Below are positions 37,393-49,165 of a stretch of DNA of 64,000 nt, piece after piece. Origin of the DNA: Adineta steineri (taxonomy: Eukaryota; Rotifera; Eurotatoria; Adinetida; Adinetidae); assembly GCA_905250115.1 (NCBI GenBank), contig CAJNOI010000015.1, positions 3,283-67,282 of the forward strand, written 5' to 3'. A program made the position numbers and the translations under genes. Each line of letters opens with the position of its first letter. The first letter of the stretch is position 1. Below the pieces are notes generated by a model, which had not been told where the DNA came from, ran no database searches, and was given only the letters and a program-made list of their open reading frames with translations.

Positions 37393-40386
37393 TGTGTACA
37401 AATGGAAGGGAATAGTGATCATGTCTTTTGTTCATCAAGAGAGAATTGAATAATGCTTGTGAAAACACACACAGCAGTAACAATGATGGTAGCCGCATAA
37501 TCGTTATTATGACTGTTTGTCCAATTGTGTTTGCCGTTTTCTTTCTATACACATTATAATAGTTCACTCGTTTCTCGACAGCATAACGAGCAATGTCAGT
37601 CGGATACATGACGTTAATGATGTGTTTTCACAGATTCGCTAGCGTTTGTCAATATTACCATCGTTTATCTCTTATTATAGATGTATATAGCTAGCCTAGT
37701 TCTAATTACGACATATTTCGCTCTCGGGTGGTGTAACAGATGTTTTGAACACATACTTTCAATGAAGGACAATCAAAGAAAAGGTTTTTCTTTTCACTTT
37801 TTCTTTATGCGTGTACAAGTGCTTATTGAGAAATTGAAAGACTGTAGATCACTTGTTTTGTGCACAATAAAGAATTTGATAACTTTTTCAAGAGCGTCTT
37901 TTTATATTCTCACTTGTCATATGTATATACATATATTTTCTTTTTTTTATTCATTATGTGAATATACTTCACACTTGCTTACTTATACATCATATATATA
38001 TTGATATATCAATACATAAATCTGATTTTTTTCTTTCTTTCTGTCAGTTCAACACTCGACACATAAGTATAAACGAAAGCCAATGATACCAGATCGTCTG
38101 CATGACTAGCTATTGTGTAATCATTATTTGGTTACATATTGTCTGTCCGACATATTTTTATCTTTATATGTATACATACATATCACAAGGTGAAGAAACA
38201 AATTGTTTCACACTAAGTCCTCGCTTATTTCAGACACATCAATGAGAACATTTCAGACACACGACAATGCCTCATTAAATCATGTGTATGTAAGTAAGAG
38301 TGGAATAGGTGACAAAAAGCTTTTTACTATAATTCTGTTCGGTTAAGATGAATACATTCCCAAAGAGGATAGACATTGAACTTTCTTTTTTTTTTTCGCT
38401 ATTTTTTTACTCTTTCTATCCATGAGAAGATTAGTCGGGACAACTAATTGCTTATATGGTCATTACCGTATATGAAGACATACGCGTGCGTGCATTTCCG
38501 GTCACCGTATTTGAAGGGAATAATGACATAGGATAGTCGCCGGCGGCAAAAGAAGGGAAATGGAACCGTTCATTGTATGAAATATAGAGAAAAAGTTATA
38601 CATCAAAATTGAGCTTCAATGTCTCTATCAATGTTAAAAATCGACAATGAAAATGAGATACTATACCTCTCTGTAGGGAATGATGAACGATCTAGAAATT
38701 AGAAGGGAAATGAGATTGTATTCAAGATTACTAATTTGGAAAGATTATATCTTTAAAACAAAGGAAATACTAGAGTATAGATTCATTTAATAATCATTAA
38801 TGATACAATCAATATCTATATCATTATATCGAATAGAAAATGACTTCTTCTTCTTCTTCCTATTACAATATTAAAAAACATTACCTACGGATCAGTAACT
38901 ATTTTTTTCTTTTCAAGTTTTTATTCATCAAAATTTACTTTATTCGGTTAACTCAATAATAACTACTAATTTTCTTAAATTTACACATATGAATAAAATA
39001 TACGGCAGGTGCATTTAAATGAAACAGATTATATAATATAATTAGCTCATTATTCATTAAAACAAACGTGCTGATATAAAAAGACAAATTATTTAACATA
39101 AAACTATATTTAGTACGCTTATTTTTTTTTTTTTGAGAATTAATGGCATACAACCTTAGCTAATGGAACTGTATATGACATTGAAGAACAAATGAAGAAA
39201 GCCCGATGCGTTCATATAATAAGACTGCACCGTAATGTTTCAAGATATTTTAATGTCCTTGTAACCGGTCAAGGACAAGGTTGCAATTCTCTTCTTTCTA
39301 TAGAAAATATAAAAACTGACAAAAAAAATTAAGTTTCAAATTATCATCACGAAACAGAATTCTTTTTTTTTCTTCTTTTTTAAACGATCATTGAATTTGA
39401 AAGTAGTACTTTTGAGATATTATATTATTTATGAAGGAATTTATATGATTATTATTGTTAATGATTTCTTCTTTTTTTATGAGATTAATAGAAGTTCTGA
39501 AGGATAATTGTTCGTAAATCTTTTTCTGAAATGATGATAATTCTAACTGATATAATAAGAGAAATGATCTAATCTGCAGAATGAACAACCTTGAATACAA
39601 ATCATTTTCATTTCTTTCTAATATGATAAAATGAATTCTTAATTCATCAGATAATGTGCACTATTTCTTGAATAATACAATATTAATATCAACGTTTTGA
39701 GAATCTTTAATTACGATCTAAATTTCAATCGATCGCAAATGATTAAAGTTGAAAGTGTATGTTTATACAAATATATTATAACTATCAAATCATTTGTTAT
39801 TATATTTAGGTGTACTTTGTCAATAAAACTAATATAGAACGACATATGATTTTATCTATTGATAATCGATTAACAACTACATATAATTATCAAATAGTAC
39901 TTTTGTTTTGAACAAAATCATCTTTCAAATTTATTTACTTTTTAACTTGAACAGCACGCAAAGCATTAATTTCACATTCATACTTACTTGAATTCTATTG
40001 AACTTTAAGTAATCAATTCTTGACGTAAATATTTTTTCTAGCAATAAAATCCAATTTCTTCTTTATTAACTATTAATGCAAACATTCGTTATTTGTTCAA
40101 GTATGAAATAATAAACACATTTTATGTGTGTACTACAATTTCCATTCTTTTTTTCCTATTAAAAAAAAAGAAATAAATATTACTTAATATAATCCTCTTA
40201 TTCATTTGAAACATTATTAATACAAATTCGACATTCTTATAAATCCGAATGATTTAAATCTTGTAAAAATCTTATTCATTTAGTTGAGTTTATATAAAAA
40301 GATTGACATAATTTGTTACTACTATTGATAGTTTCAATATGCTGCCTATTAAGCAATGATTAAATACAATATCGAACATTTTGTCT

Positions 40387-40473
40387 TCAATGAATTCGAG
40401 TTGATATATGTATTGAATCAATTATTTTAACTAAGAAAGTTTTGCAAATCTCCGTTTTCATTCCTTTGTTTAC
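40387..40473 (-). CDS. Possible nuclear-receptor exon (GMKTE segment), doubtful
   Basis: A minus-strand segment that begins after a good acceptor (attatag) and stays open for 28 codons to a TGA. Its first residues, NKGMKTEICKTFL, look like the end of a nuclear-receptor DNA-binding domain (typically KC...GMK.E.I). It lies about 670 bases downstream of the nuclear-receptor first exon on the same strand, beyond the 100-N gap. The upstream exon with the second zinc finger is not seen, so linkage is a guess. Confidence 0.25.
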   Translation of the reverse strand, partial: VNKGMKTEICKTFLVKIIDSIHISTRIH

Positions 40474-41144
40474 CTATAATAAAAAAATGTTTCATATGAA
40501 TAATCAGTTTTTAATAGAATTAAATTTCTTTAAATTATGCAATAATTTTACTATTGATTCTTTCAATACATTATTTCTTAGTTCTAATTAACATATACAA
40601 TAGTATTTGCAAATAATGGATTTCAAGATCAAAAAAAAAATATTAATTATTTCTTGATTTTTTGTATTTAAATATATGTTCATCGTTATTAAGAAAAATA
40701 AATCGAATTCCCATGATAATTTTATTTTACTCTACATTTGTCATTATTAATCAATAAAATCAACAAGAAATATGATCATTTAGATTATTCCATTGAGATG
40801 AATAGATTATGATTAAAACATATTTTGTTTGTCAACTATAAATTGATTTTTAAAAACAAGTATAGTTTAAATTTTTTCTAAATAAATTCAATTAATCTAA
40901 AAAAAAAGAAATGTTGCCATTGAAATCTGTCAAATTGAGTCATTTATGTCATATCTTAATTATAAAGTGACAGTTACTCATAATTCTCCTAGCATATATT
41001 AAATTATATTCTCGTACCTTTTAAACCTCTCTAAAACTCTTATTTATCTGTCACTTAAATAATCTTAAGAATCCTAATTCTCTTTTATATATTGAGTTTG
41101 AATTAGTTCAAAAGAACCTAAAATTTTGATGATAATTTTTTTTT

Positions 41145-41244
41145 NNNNNNNNNNNNNNNNNNNNNNNNNNNNNNNNNNNNNNNNNNNNNNNNNNNNNNNN
41201 NNNNNNNNNNNNNNNNNNNNNNNNNNNNNNNNNNNNNNNNNNNN
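41145..41244. other. Assembly gap of 100 Ns
   Basis: Exactly 100 Ns, a conventional placeholder for a gap of unknown size. It cuts directly through the first zinc-finger exon of a nuclear-receptor gene. Confidence 0.99.
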
Positions 41245-41338
41245 CAAAGTTCATTCCGATTGATTTTGATCCACATATAACACATCGATTAGTAGAATCG
41301 TGTGAGTTTTGTCCATAATAATGTATTCTTGTACTCAT
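41245..41338 (-). CDS. Nuclear receptor, first coding exon, truncated by gap
   Basis: A minus-strand ATG at 41338 opens a 31-codon frame that runs into the gap. It ends RCVICGSKSIGMNF, the start of a nuclear-receptor DNA-binding domain: the first Cys pair of zinc finger 1 (C-x2-C) and the GMNFG-type turn (CxVCGDxATGYHYG in typical members). The 18 preceding residues are a polar, short A/B region, common in invertebrate receptors with short N-termini. The remaining six zinc ligands and the ligand-binding domain must lie in or beyond the gap. Subfamily cannot be assigned. The serine-lysine in place of D-x-A/R suggests a divergent member. Confidence rests on the Cys spacing and the GMNF turn only. 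Confidence 0.65.
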
Positions 41339-44300
41339 TGGTTGTAATGCGTTGTTCTGTTTCGTAATATAATATTATAAATTTATTCTGTTAGATTTAT
41401 TATAAATTCGTAAGATTTTTCTCCTAAGAGTTCACTATGCTTTTTATATATATGTGCTAGTGTACTTAAATTAATTCCAACTACACTAATGAAAACCTTC
41501 ATAAACTTTTGTGAGAAAACTATGAATAGAATAGTTGATGACTTTTATATTTTTAGATAAAATGTCTAAGGTTAAGAAAACATTTTATCATTTAATAATA
41601 TAAATTGAGAAATATTTTGAATAACGAAAACAATTTTCATTCTTTGAGTAAAACGATTAAGAATATGTCTAGTAGACTTTGTTATTCAAAAATGTCCTCT
41701 CGAAAAATAGGAACTAGTATAAGCGGAAATGTTTATTTTCATGCATTCTTATTTATATAATGAGCTTTCGAGATCAACGGTTTGGAAATATTATTTCTTG
41801 ATATTATTACCCTAGACTGCTCAACTAATTTGTTTCTTAGAGAAGAAAGAAATATTAGTTTAGATCTGAATATGTCAAAGTTATTATGATTATAGAAGCA
41901 ATGATAAGTTTTTCTAAATCGAATATGACATATATATAAGTAATCTCAAAACTATACAGATCAAAATAATTCATCCTAGAAAAAGAAACAAAATCTTACC
42001 ATTTGTCTATTATAATAGGTATCGTCTAATGAATTCATAATAATTGTTTTATCGTCTCACTTATATACAATAATTTATTGTAATATTATTGAATTGTAAT
42101 GTTTATATATAAACACAACTTATCTATAATAAAAAGAAAAATGAAAAGAAACATGTAATTACTCTTCCAGTATTTGGTTTCCTTTTTTTTCTTATAAGAA
42201 AAAGTATTCTCAAATATTCTAGTAGATTACTACTTCATTCGCTGATTAAAGAAGCAAAAGAAATATGTCTAACAAGAAATATGTGACATTGTTTTCAGTG
42301 CAAAAAGTTGACATTAAGAACATAATATAGCAATTTTGACCTAAACACAATCATTTTGATGAAAAAATTCATGTAAATCATACATTTCATATTCATTTAC
42401 AATCTCGAAAACTATAGTCTAGATTCTTCTTTAAAAATAAACATAATTATATTCATTCTTCTAGCATATACTGACATTTCCTAGACTGTAAATTAAAAAT
42501 TAGTTTAACTTACTATAATTTTTCTTTTGTAAAATACTATGTTAAATTATGTTCCTTTGTTGTCATAAAATATAACAGAATAAAGTATTACCCTATAGCT
42601 AAATTTATTTCTAACAAATACATTTTTTTCTCAGTACAAAAATAACATTAATAATTATATGAAAATATGTTAGTAATTCTTATGTATGTTATTATTTGAG
42701 TATACAAGTACGTATGAATAGTATTCTGTTTTAAACTACTATGTACATATAAAGCAAGTTCGTATCTTTTTATTTTACATTCACAATAACGTTTACAAAC
42801 TAGTGAAGAAAGGATTAATTACTTGTAATTCTTTGAAAAAGGTATATTGGTCTTTAGTTTAGTTAATGTAAACTCATTAAACTTTGAAATTTAATATAAG
42901 ACAGACTGATGGTTATTGTATAGTTATGTCTCTTTAATTTTACTAATAAAAATAATGTTAAGTTAAAGACATAGAATTTAGTAAAGGTAATTTTTGAATC
43001 ACATTAACTTAATGAAAACAGAAAGAGTTTCTTATATAAGTTACCAATTTACCTTGTCTTAAAATAAAACAAAAGATAATTTACTAATAAAATATTTTAA
43101 AATTCGTTTTTAATTTCATACTAAATGATTTGTCTGTATTTATTCAAAACTTAGAAACAAGATTATTCAAAAGATACGATGAAATTTACAAAAACACAAT
43201 TCTATATACATATTTAGAGTAGGTTTTCTAATTATAGGAAGTGAAGTGCAAAACGGAAAAAGAGCGTTATATTTGTTCCTATCTTTTTCCAAAACACTGT
43301 TGAATACTCGGAAATCTTGAAGATACAGTCAAGCTAATATTCCCTCGAATTGTTATATCGTCTATTAAAAATATTTATCTATAATTTCACTATTTCTTTC
43401 AGTTTCGATGAATACATTAAACAAAAATGAGTAAAATCTTTTTCATTTGATAAATATGTACTTACCTACTCTGATGCGTTCGTTCTTTTAACGTGACCTT
43501 GAAAAAAAAAGAGGCGCATCTATCAACTGAAACACTACGATTTATTCTTTATCATTCAACTAATAATACACTCATAATATATCTTACATATTTTAGTCTC
43601 ACATTTTCTTTCTTTCTTTAGAATGATTGGTAATATTTCGTTCTTCTTCTTCTTTTTTTCTATGTGCACATCCAGTATACACCACATGTATGCAACGATA
43701 CACAATTTTTTTTACATCACTAACTGCATATGTTTTTCTCTTTAACTCATATAGCATGGTATAGGAAGATTTTAATCAGACAGAGAAATATATGTTTGAA
43801 AAATATAACACACAAATAATTTCTTATCCAAAGTACATAGAAATACATCATATTTCTTTTAATTATTATGAGATTTTCTTATATTTCTGACAGTTGATAA
43901 AAATTTATAATAAAATAACCTTATACTGAACGACTAATCAAATTTTTCTATATTTCATTCATCTATTAAGATATCATATATAAGTAATACAAAAAAAATT
44001 ATCTTAATATTTTAATTAAATCTAAACTGTAAAAAAAAACAATTTTTTTCATATGGTACGATGTAGAATCGTATGAGAATGTTATCAAAATGGAATTTTT
44101 TTGTTTTTTATTAAGGTCATACATGATAGTTCCTGACTTGCCATTTGTAATACATCACTTGTGATATGCATTACTAATATTGTCTGATATAATTTTAAAA
44201 AAAAGCTTTAATATATTTAATAATAAAGTGTTTCATCACTACTAAATGATATGAATACTAATCCGAGAATAAATACATGAAGAGATGATCTCTTGAAATT

Positions 44301-47300
44301 AGTCTTATTTAAGATATACAATATTAAAAAATAAGTCTGATGAGATAGAATTAGAAAATTCTAGAAAACAGTAATTCATCTTACGTAGAAACCAAATATA
44401 GCAAATAAATTTTATTAAATTTAAAACTCTATATTTGTCAAGTAAATATTTTCTATTTGACAAAAGAATGTAGTTAGAAAAAATATATTCTACTGTGTAA
44501 TCCTGACAAAAGCAGAAAAGCGAATAAATTAAATTAGTTCTTTTTATAACTATTCAATGATAATTAGTGATGACATGCGAAGAAACAAAATATAATATTC
44601 TTTTCCATTATAATAAACGAGTCAAAACTGTCGTGATAAATTCATATAGACAACGAGAATTACTTGAACAATTTAAAGTAATATCACTAATACAGAAGTA
44701 TTTTTCTATGATACTTGATCTGTAAAAGAAGCTTGACAGGGTTGGGAAAAAAAATAATATACGCATTTTATTAAAACAAAAAATTTTGTATCGATATTAT
44801 ATTTTCAGAGTAAACTCAACTCTACTTATTAAATACATTATTTACAACTTTATATCTTATTTCTCAATGAAAATAATCTTAGTCTTATAAGATGTTAATT
44901 TTTTTTATCCTTGAACTTTGACTTATAAGAAGGAAATTGCGAAATAAATTCTTCGTAGTTTCTATAACTAATTATAAATGAGAAAAAAGACATATTCAAA
45001 GAAGATTCTTTTGATCCTTTATTTATCTTTTGCCTTTGGCTAACAAAGTATTTGTTTTCACTACCTATTATCTAAATTTAGATGATTGTATTAACTGACG
45101 AAAGAATAAAAAAATGGTTCTCAAGAATGTTCTGAAAGCATCACGCTGGCTGCAACTTCTCAGTAGATGACCTTCCTAAAGTTCAAATATTCTTCTTGTT
45201 AAAAACATTAATGGATTTCTTTTACTAAATAACCCATAATACTATTGATGTGAAATCCTACGACTTGTTTTTGAAAAAGAATAGAAAGGCATTGTCGAAC
45301 TATTATTCTTTTATCGGTACTATGAAAAAGCATCCGTATAAAGTCATTAGAATATATAATTTTTTTTAGAAAACATTTTTATTCTTACCGATGCATATAA
45401 TGTAGTTTAGAAAAATAAATTTTTCAAGATAAGAAAAACATACAAATGATGAAAAGAATCGAAACAAATTTTATCTATTCTTTTATATCAAAAGATAAAT
45501 AATAGCCCTAAGTATTTTTTGCATAGTTATGCGATAATTACTAAACTTGAAAAGAAAATCGAATAAAGATTTATGACAAACATGTCAGGTTTACTGCATA
45601 ACCTCATTTGTGTCTTATTTATTTGTATCGCAAAATATTTTTAATACTATATTCGCCCCACATTTATCAACGGCAGCTTCTTTAAAGAAAAGCAAACATC
45701 CTTCGAAATCTTATGTCTTTTTTTTATTTGTTAATATAATAACTAATGGAAACTAAAAATACGACAATTATCGTCTAATTATTATTATAAATTCCTAGTA
45801 TTCATACGTGAATTATTATACCAACATCGTATACTCACTCTCATATTATCTTATCATAATATATATGATGCATCTAAAAGTTCTTGTGATGATGGAGAAG
45901 AAAATATAAATCTAAAACAATAATAAAATCAAGTTTATAATACCGAATGAAGAAAAACAACAGCTGCGAGCGCATGACCTGCATCTCTTCTTATATATCC
46001 AACTAGCCGCGTATAGGTTTCTGTTTATTCTATGATGAATAATTACCCATATGCTTCCATACATAATCATATGTAAAATATTTCGATGAGAAATATGTGA
46101 CAGTCATAGCTTATCAATGATATATAGAGAATTATTATTTTCTATATGAATTCTTCTGAAAAAATATTTATAAGTATATTTTCTTGTTGATTATTTTCAT
46201 TCTCAACAACTGATAAAAACTGATTCTCAAATCTTTTTTTTGCACAGAAGATGTCACTGATGTTTTTCTTGCTTGCTAATGTTCTCATAGACCCAAATAT
46301 AGTTACAGTTGCAAAATAATATTATATGCTCCACGTTCTGCTAATTGACATTGGAGAATAAGTTTTTTTTTCTCTTTGCTATTCTTTCTTTTGCCGTTCT
46401 AAACAGAGTGTAATGTAGTTACATTGATGATAAGAATGAAAAAGTAATTATAATATTTTCGTTCTTCTATATACGAAGTCTAGAAATAAACAACTATTTC
46501 ATGATGATTACAGATCAATGTTTATGAAGATAATATTTAAAGAGTGTCCTATATTTTATAAATAGCATGAAAAATAAATAAATATCTAGTTTTATTTTAT
46601 ACAATCGATACAAGGAAGACTCATCGTCAATGTTTTTGTATGTAACTTTGTTTGTAACACAAATATTTAACTACATATAATTTTGTTTATTTTACAACGG
46701 AAAATAAATATGTTGAAATCTTTTAATATTATATTATGTTATAGTTTATCCACGCATTCTTTTATTGTGAAGGATGTTTCTTTATTGAAAATTTCATGTC
46801 ATTTTCAGATTACTAAGTAAGAATAGTTAGTATACATTTAATTTATTGTTATTTCAAATCAGTGAGACGTAAATAGCATATGCATGAACTCCATACACAT
46901 GAGAAAAGAGTTCAACTAGAAATATTTCTATTAAAATCGTCGAGTATATTATATCAAAATGGGTAAATATATGTTTACAAACTATTAAAGTTCGAAAAGA
47001 ACGTTAGTAGAGATAAGCCATCTTATTAAAATCGGAATGCACAATGTTAATCTCGGTCGGTTCCAGTATCATGTATACAAAATAAACTTTTAGTACAGAT
47101 GGAGTTAGTCATCGTTTCCAAAAATATTCCAGACAAAATTATGATTTAAAAAGACTCTTCTATAGAAATATCTCTAATAATGTGGCTATAATATGTTATA
47201 AGCAAATGTTCGTCTCTATAACTTATTATAAAACTATAAGATGAATCATATTTATTAGGTTGATGATGCGATACGTATAATAATATATCTTTGTTTGATT

Positions 47301-47393
47301 ATCTACATTTTTGTCTATAAAAACAACTTCGCACTAATCAAAGGAGTACATTTTTAAACTGACGAATAGTACACAATAATAAATCAGGTACAT
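41339..47393. other. Gene-poor AT-rich region right of assembly gap
   Basis: About 6 kb with few open frames even of 50 codons, long A and T runs, and no recognisable exon, RNA gene or transposon. It should contain the nuclear-receptor promoter at its left end and the methyltransferase promoter at its right end. Confidence 0.5.
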
Positions 47394-48093
47394 ATGGCAA
47401 ACATGTTGGACTCACGTTCACAACTTCACGATTATGTTCAACACAATAGTAATCGAGGTGATATTCAGAATATTATTGATACAATCGATAAATTTGGTTG
47501 GACAAAGCAATGGTTAATGAATATTGGTGATCAAAAAGGAAAAATTCTCGATGAAGCTATTCAAACAAGAAAACCAAAAACTATTCTTGAACTTGGTATA
47601 ATTTGTCTTGTTATTTACATAGATCTTTTATTTATTTTGTTTAGGTACTTTTCTCGGTTATAGTGCATTGAGAATGATTCGTTTATTGCCTAAAGATGCT
47701 TTACTTATTTCTGTTGACTGCGATTCTGAATCAGCTGAAATTGCTCGTTCTATTTTTGAATATGCTGGTGTTACTGATCGTATAAAACCCATTGTTGATT
47801 ATACAAATAATGTCATTCCTCATTTAAATAAGGATTTTAATGTTGACTCATTTGATTTAATATTTATTGATCATTCCAAAGATTTGTATTTACGTGATTT
47901 TAAAATGCTTGAAGATGTTGGGTTAATCAAATCTGGAACAATGATTATTGCTGATAATGTTATTTATCCAGGTGCACCTGATTATTTAGAATATGTTCAA
48001 AATAATCCAAACTATTCAACAACACTTCGTGAAAGTACAAGAGAATATGATGACAATGTACGTGATGCAGTTGCAATATCTGTTCGAAAATGA
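47394..48093 (+). CDS. COMT: Catechol O-methyltransferase-like enzyme (soluble form)
   Basis: Two exons: 47394-47595, 47645-48093; 651 bases, 216 aa, close to soluble vertebrate COMT (221 aa). It transfers methyl from S-adenosylmethionine to a catechol hydroxyl using magnesium. Conserved sites: KQWLMNIGDQKGKILDEAI (the EWAMNVGD.KG loop), the SAM-binding turn ILELGTFLGYSALRM, IDHSKDLY (Mg ligand Asp and catalytic Lys), ADNVIYPGAPDY (Mg ligands Asp, Asn) and REYDDNVRDA supplying the Glu equivalent. The Trp that gates the catechol pocket in DHWKD is Ser here, so substrate choice may differ. There is no signal or membrane anchor. A splice-acceptor-like aaatcag lies 6 bases before the ATG. AATAAA is at 48128. 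Confidence 0.92.
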
Positions 48094-48427
48094 TAACTGT
48101 TAAATTCAATATTTCTATATTGTCGAAAATAAAATGTTTCGCAAATAGATATTAATAATGAATATTTGAAGTAATAGATGTTCGACAGATATATTATTTT
48201 TTTTCTTCTTATGTAAGTGTTATGGATACTTTAAAAAATAAAAATATTTCATATAGATTGATTTTAATTAAATTGTCTATAGAAAAAACATGTCCTCGAA
48301 AAGAATCAAAAGTCAAATTTTAGAAAAAACGGCTTGCTAGAATAGTTTTAATATTTAGATTGACTACTGTATCTCCGTTAACGACGATTGTCAAGATCTA
48401 TACATATAGGTGCTGTTCTCACAGAGT
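48094..48427. other. 3' flank of COMT-like gene
   Basis: 334 bases between convergent genes, with the AATAAA at 48128-48133. No other feature is seen. Confidence 0.5.
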
Positions 48428-49082
48428 TTATCGACTCATAAGATGGTAGTCATTACTTTCAGTTGAAGTAGGTATCTTTGTAGTAGATGACTTAGCCTTC
48501 TTGTTTCTTAATGGTTTATGTACTATTTTGTCGCCTGTAAAATTCTGTATATATTAGTTGAGACTTTTTAGTTATATGAGAATAATTTTTTCTGAAAACT
48601 GGATATAGGTCAATATTGGCATAGAAAACCACGGGAAATAATGATATTGCTTGCTATAACTCAGCAGTTTCTTGATGAGACAATTCTGTCTACAAAATTT
48701 TATCACAATCGGACTAGTCTTAAAACAGTCATCTTGTATACAGCCAGATGAACACATTTGCCGATTCTATAATGTATTCACTTTTTGAGTAGACAAAAAA
48801 AAACTACGTATAGATTATATTCATTCAAATCGAATTTATTTATCTTTAAGTTTTCGTGAAAAAAAAACAAAATCTATTTATAATTGCTATACATTTTAAA
48901 ATTAGAAAAAAAAAGAAAAAGATACGTTCACCGGATTGTATAAAACCAGATACAATGCTAATTATTATTGCATTGAATACTAAAATAAAACAAGAGCAGA
49001 ATAGAACTCTATGTTAATATTTTGAATACAAATTTTTACCTGGATTAAATATCTGATTTATAAGAAGAAGTATGAAAAGCAT
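48428..49082 (-). CDS. Putative small secreted Cys-rich protein
   Basis: Proposed model (minus): 49040-49082, 48954-48979, 48661-48766, 48428-48534; 282 bases, 93 aa. Exon 1 encodes a hydrophobic start (MLFILLLINQIFNP) that would be a signal peptide. Exon 3 carries five cysteines (MCSSGCIQDDC ... FCRQNC), and exon 4 a basic Lys/Ser/Thr-rich tail ending HLMSR. All junction phases agree and the sites are GT-AG, but the donors of exons 2 (gtatct) and 3 (gttata) are weak and the exons are short, so the model could be chance. No family is recognised. It sits between the convergent COMT-like gene and the Rho GEF 3' end. Confidence 0.35.
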
Positions 49083-49165
49083 TCTTTATATTTTTATAAA
49101 CGTGCTATACTATTGTTCGTTAACTAGATACAATAAAGAAAAAATTTAGATATAAAATTAATAAA

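Larger units (their letters stand above)
36011..41144. other. Gene-poor AT-rich region left of assembly gap
   Basis: About 5.1 kb. The first 400 bases upstream of the protocadherin are strongly purine/pyrimidine-biased (GA-rich 36205-36275), a probable promoter or 5' leader. Microsatellites occur at 37359-37392 (CT then TA). Low-complexity frames have no domain support. A small set of possible exons on the minus strand (40387-40473, 39941-39996) is listed separately as findings or rejected. Confidence 0.45.

Noticed and set aside
39941-39996. Possible terminal exon on the minus strand (NSSKYECEINALRAVQVKK then stop)
   Set aside because: Has an acceptor and an in-frame stop, but too short and no partner exon was found, so not listed as a gene.
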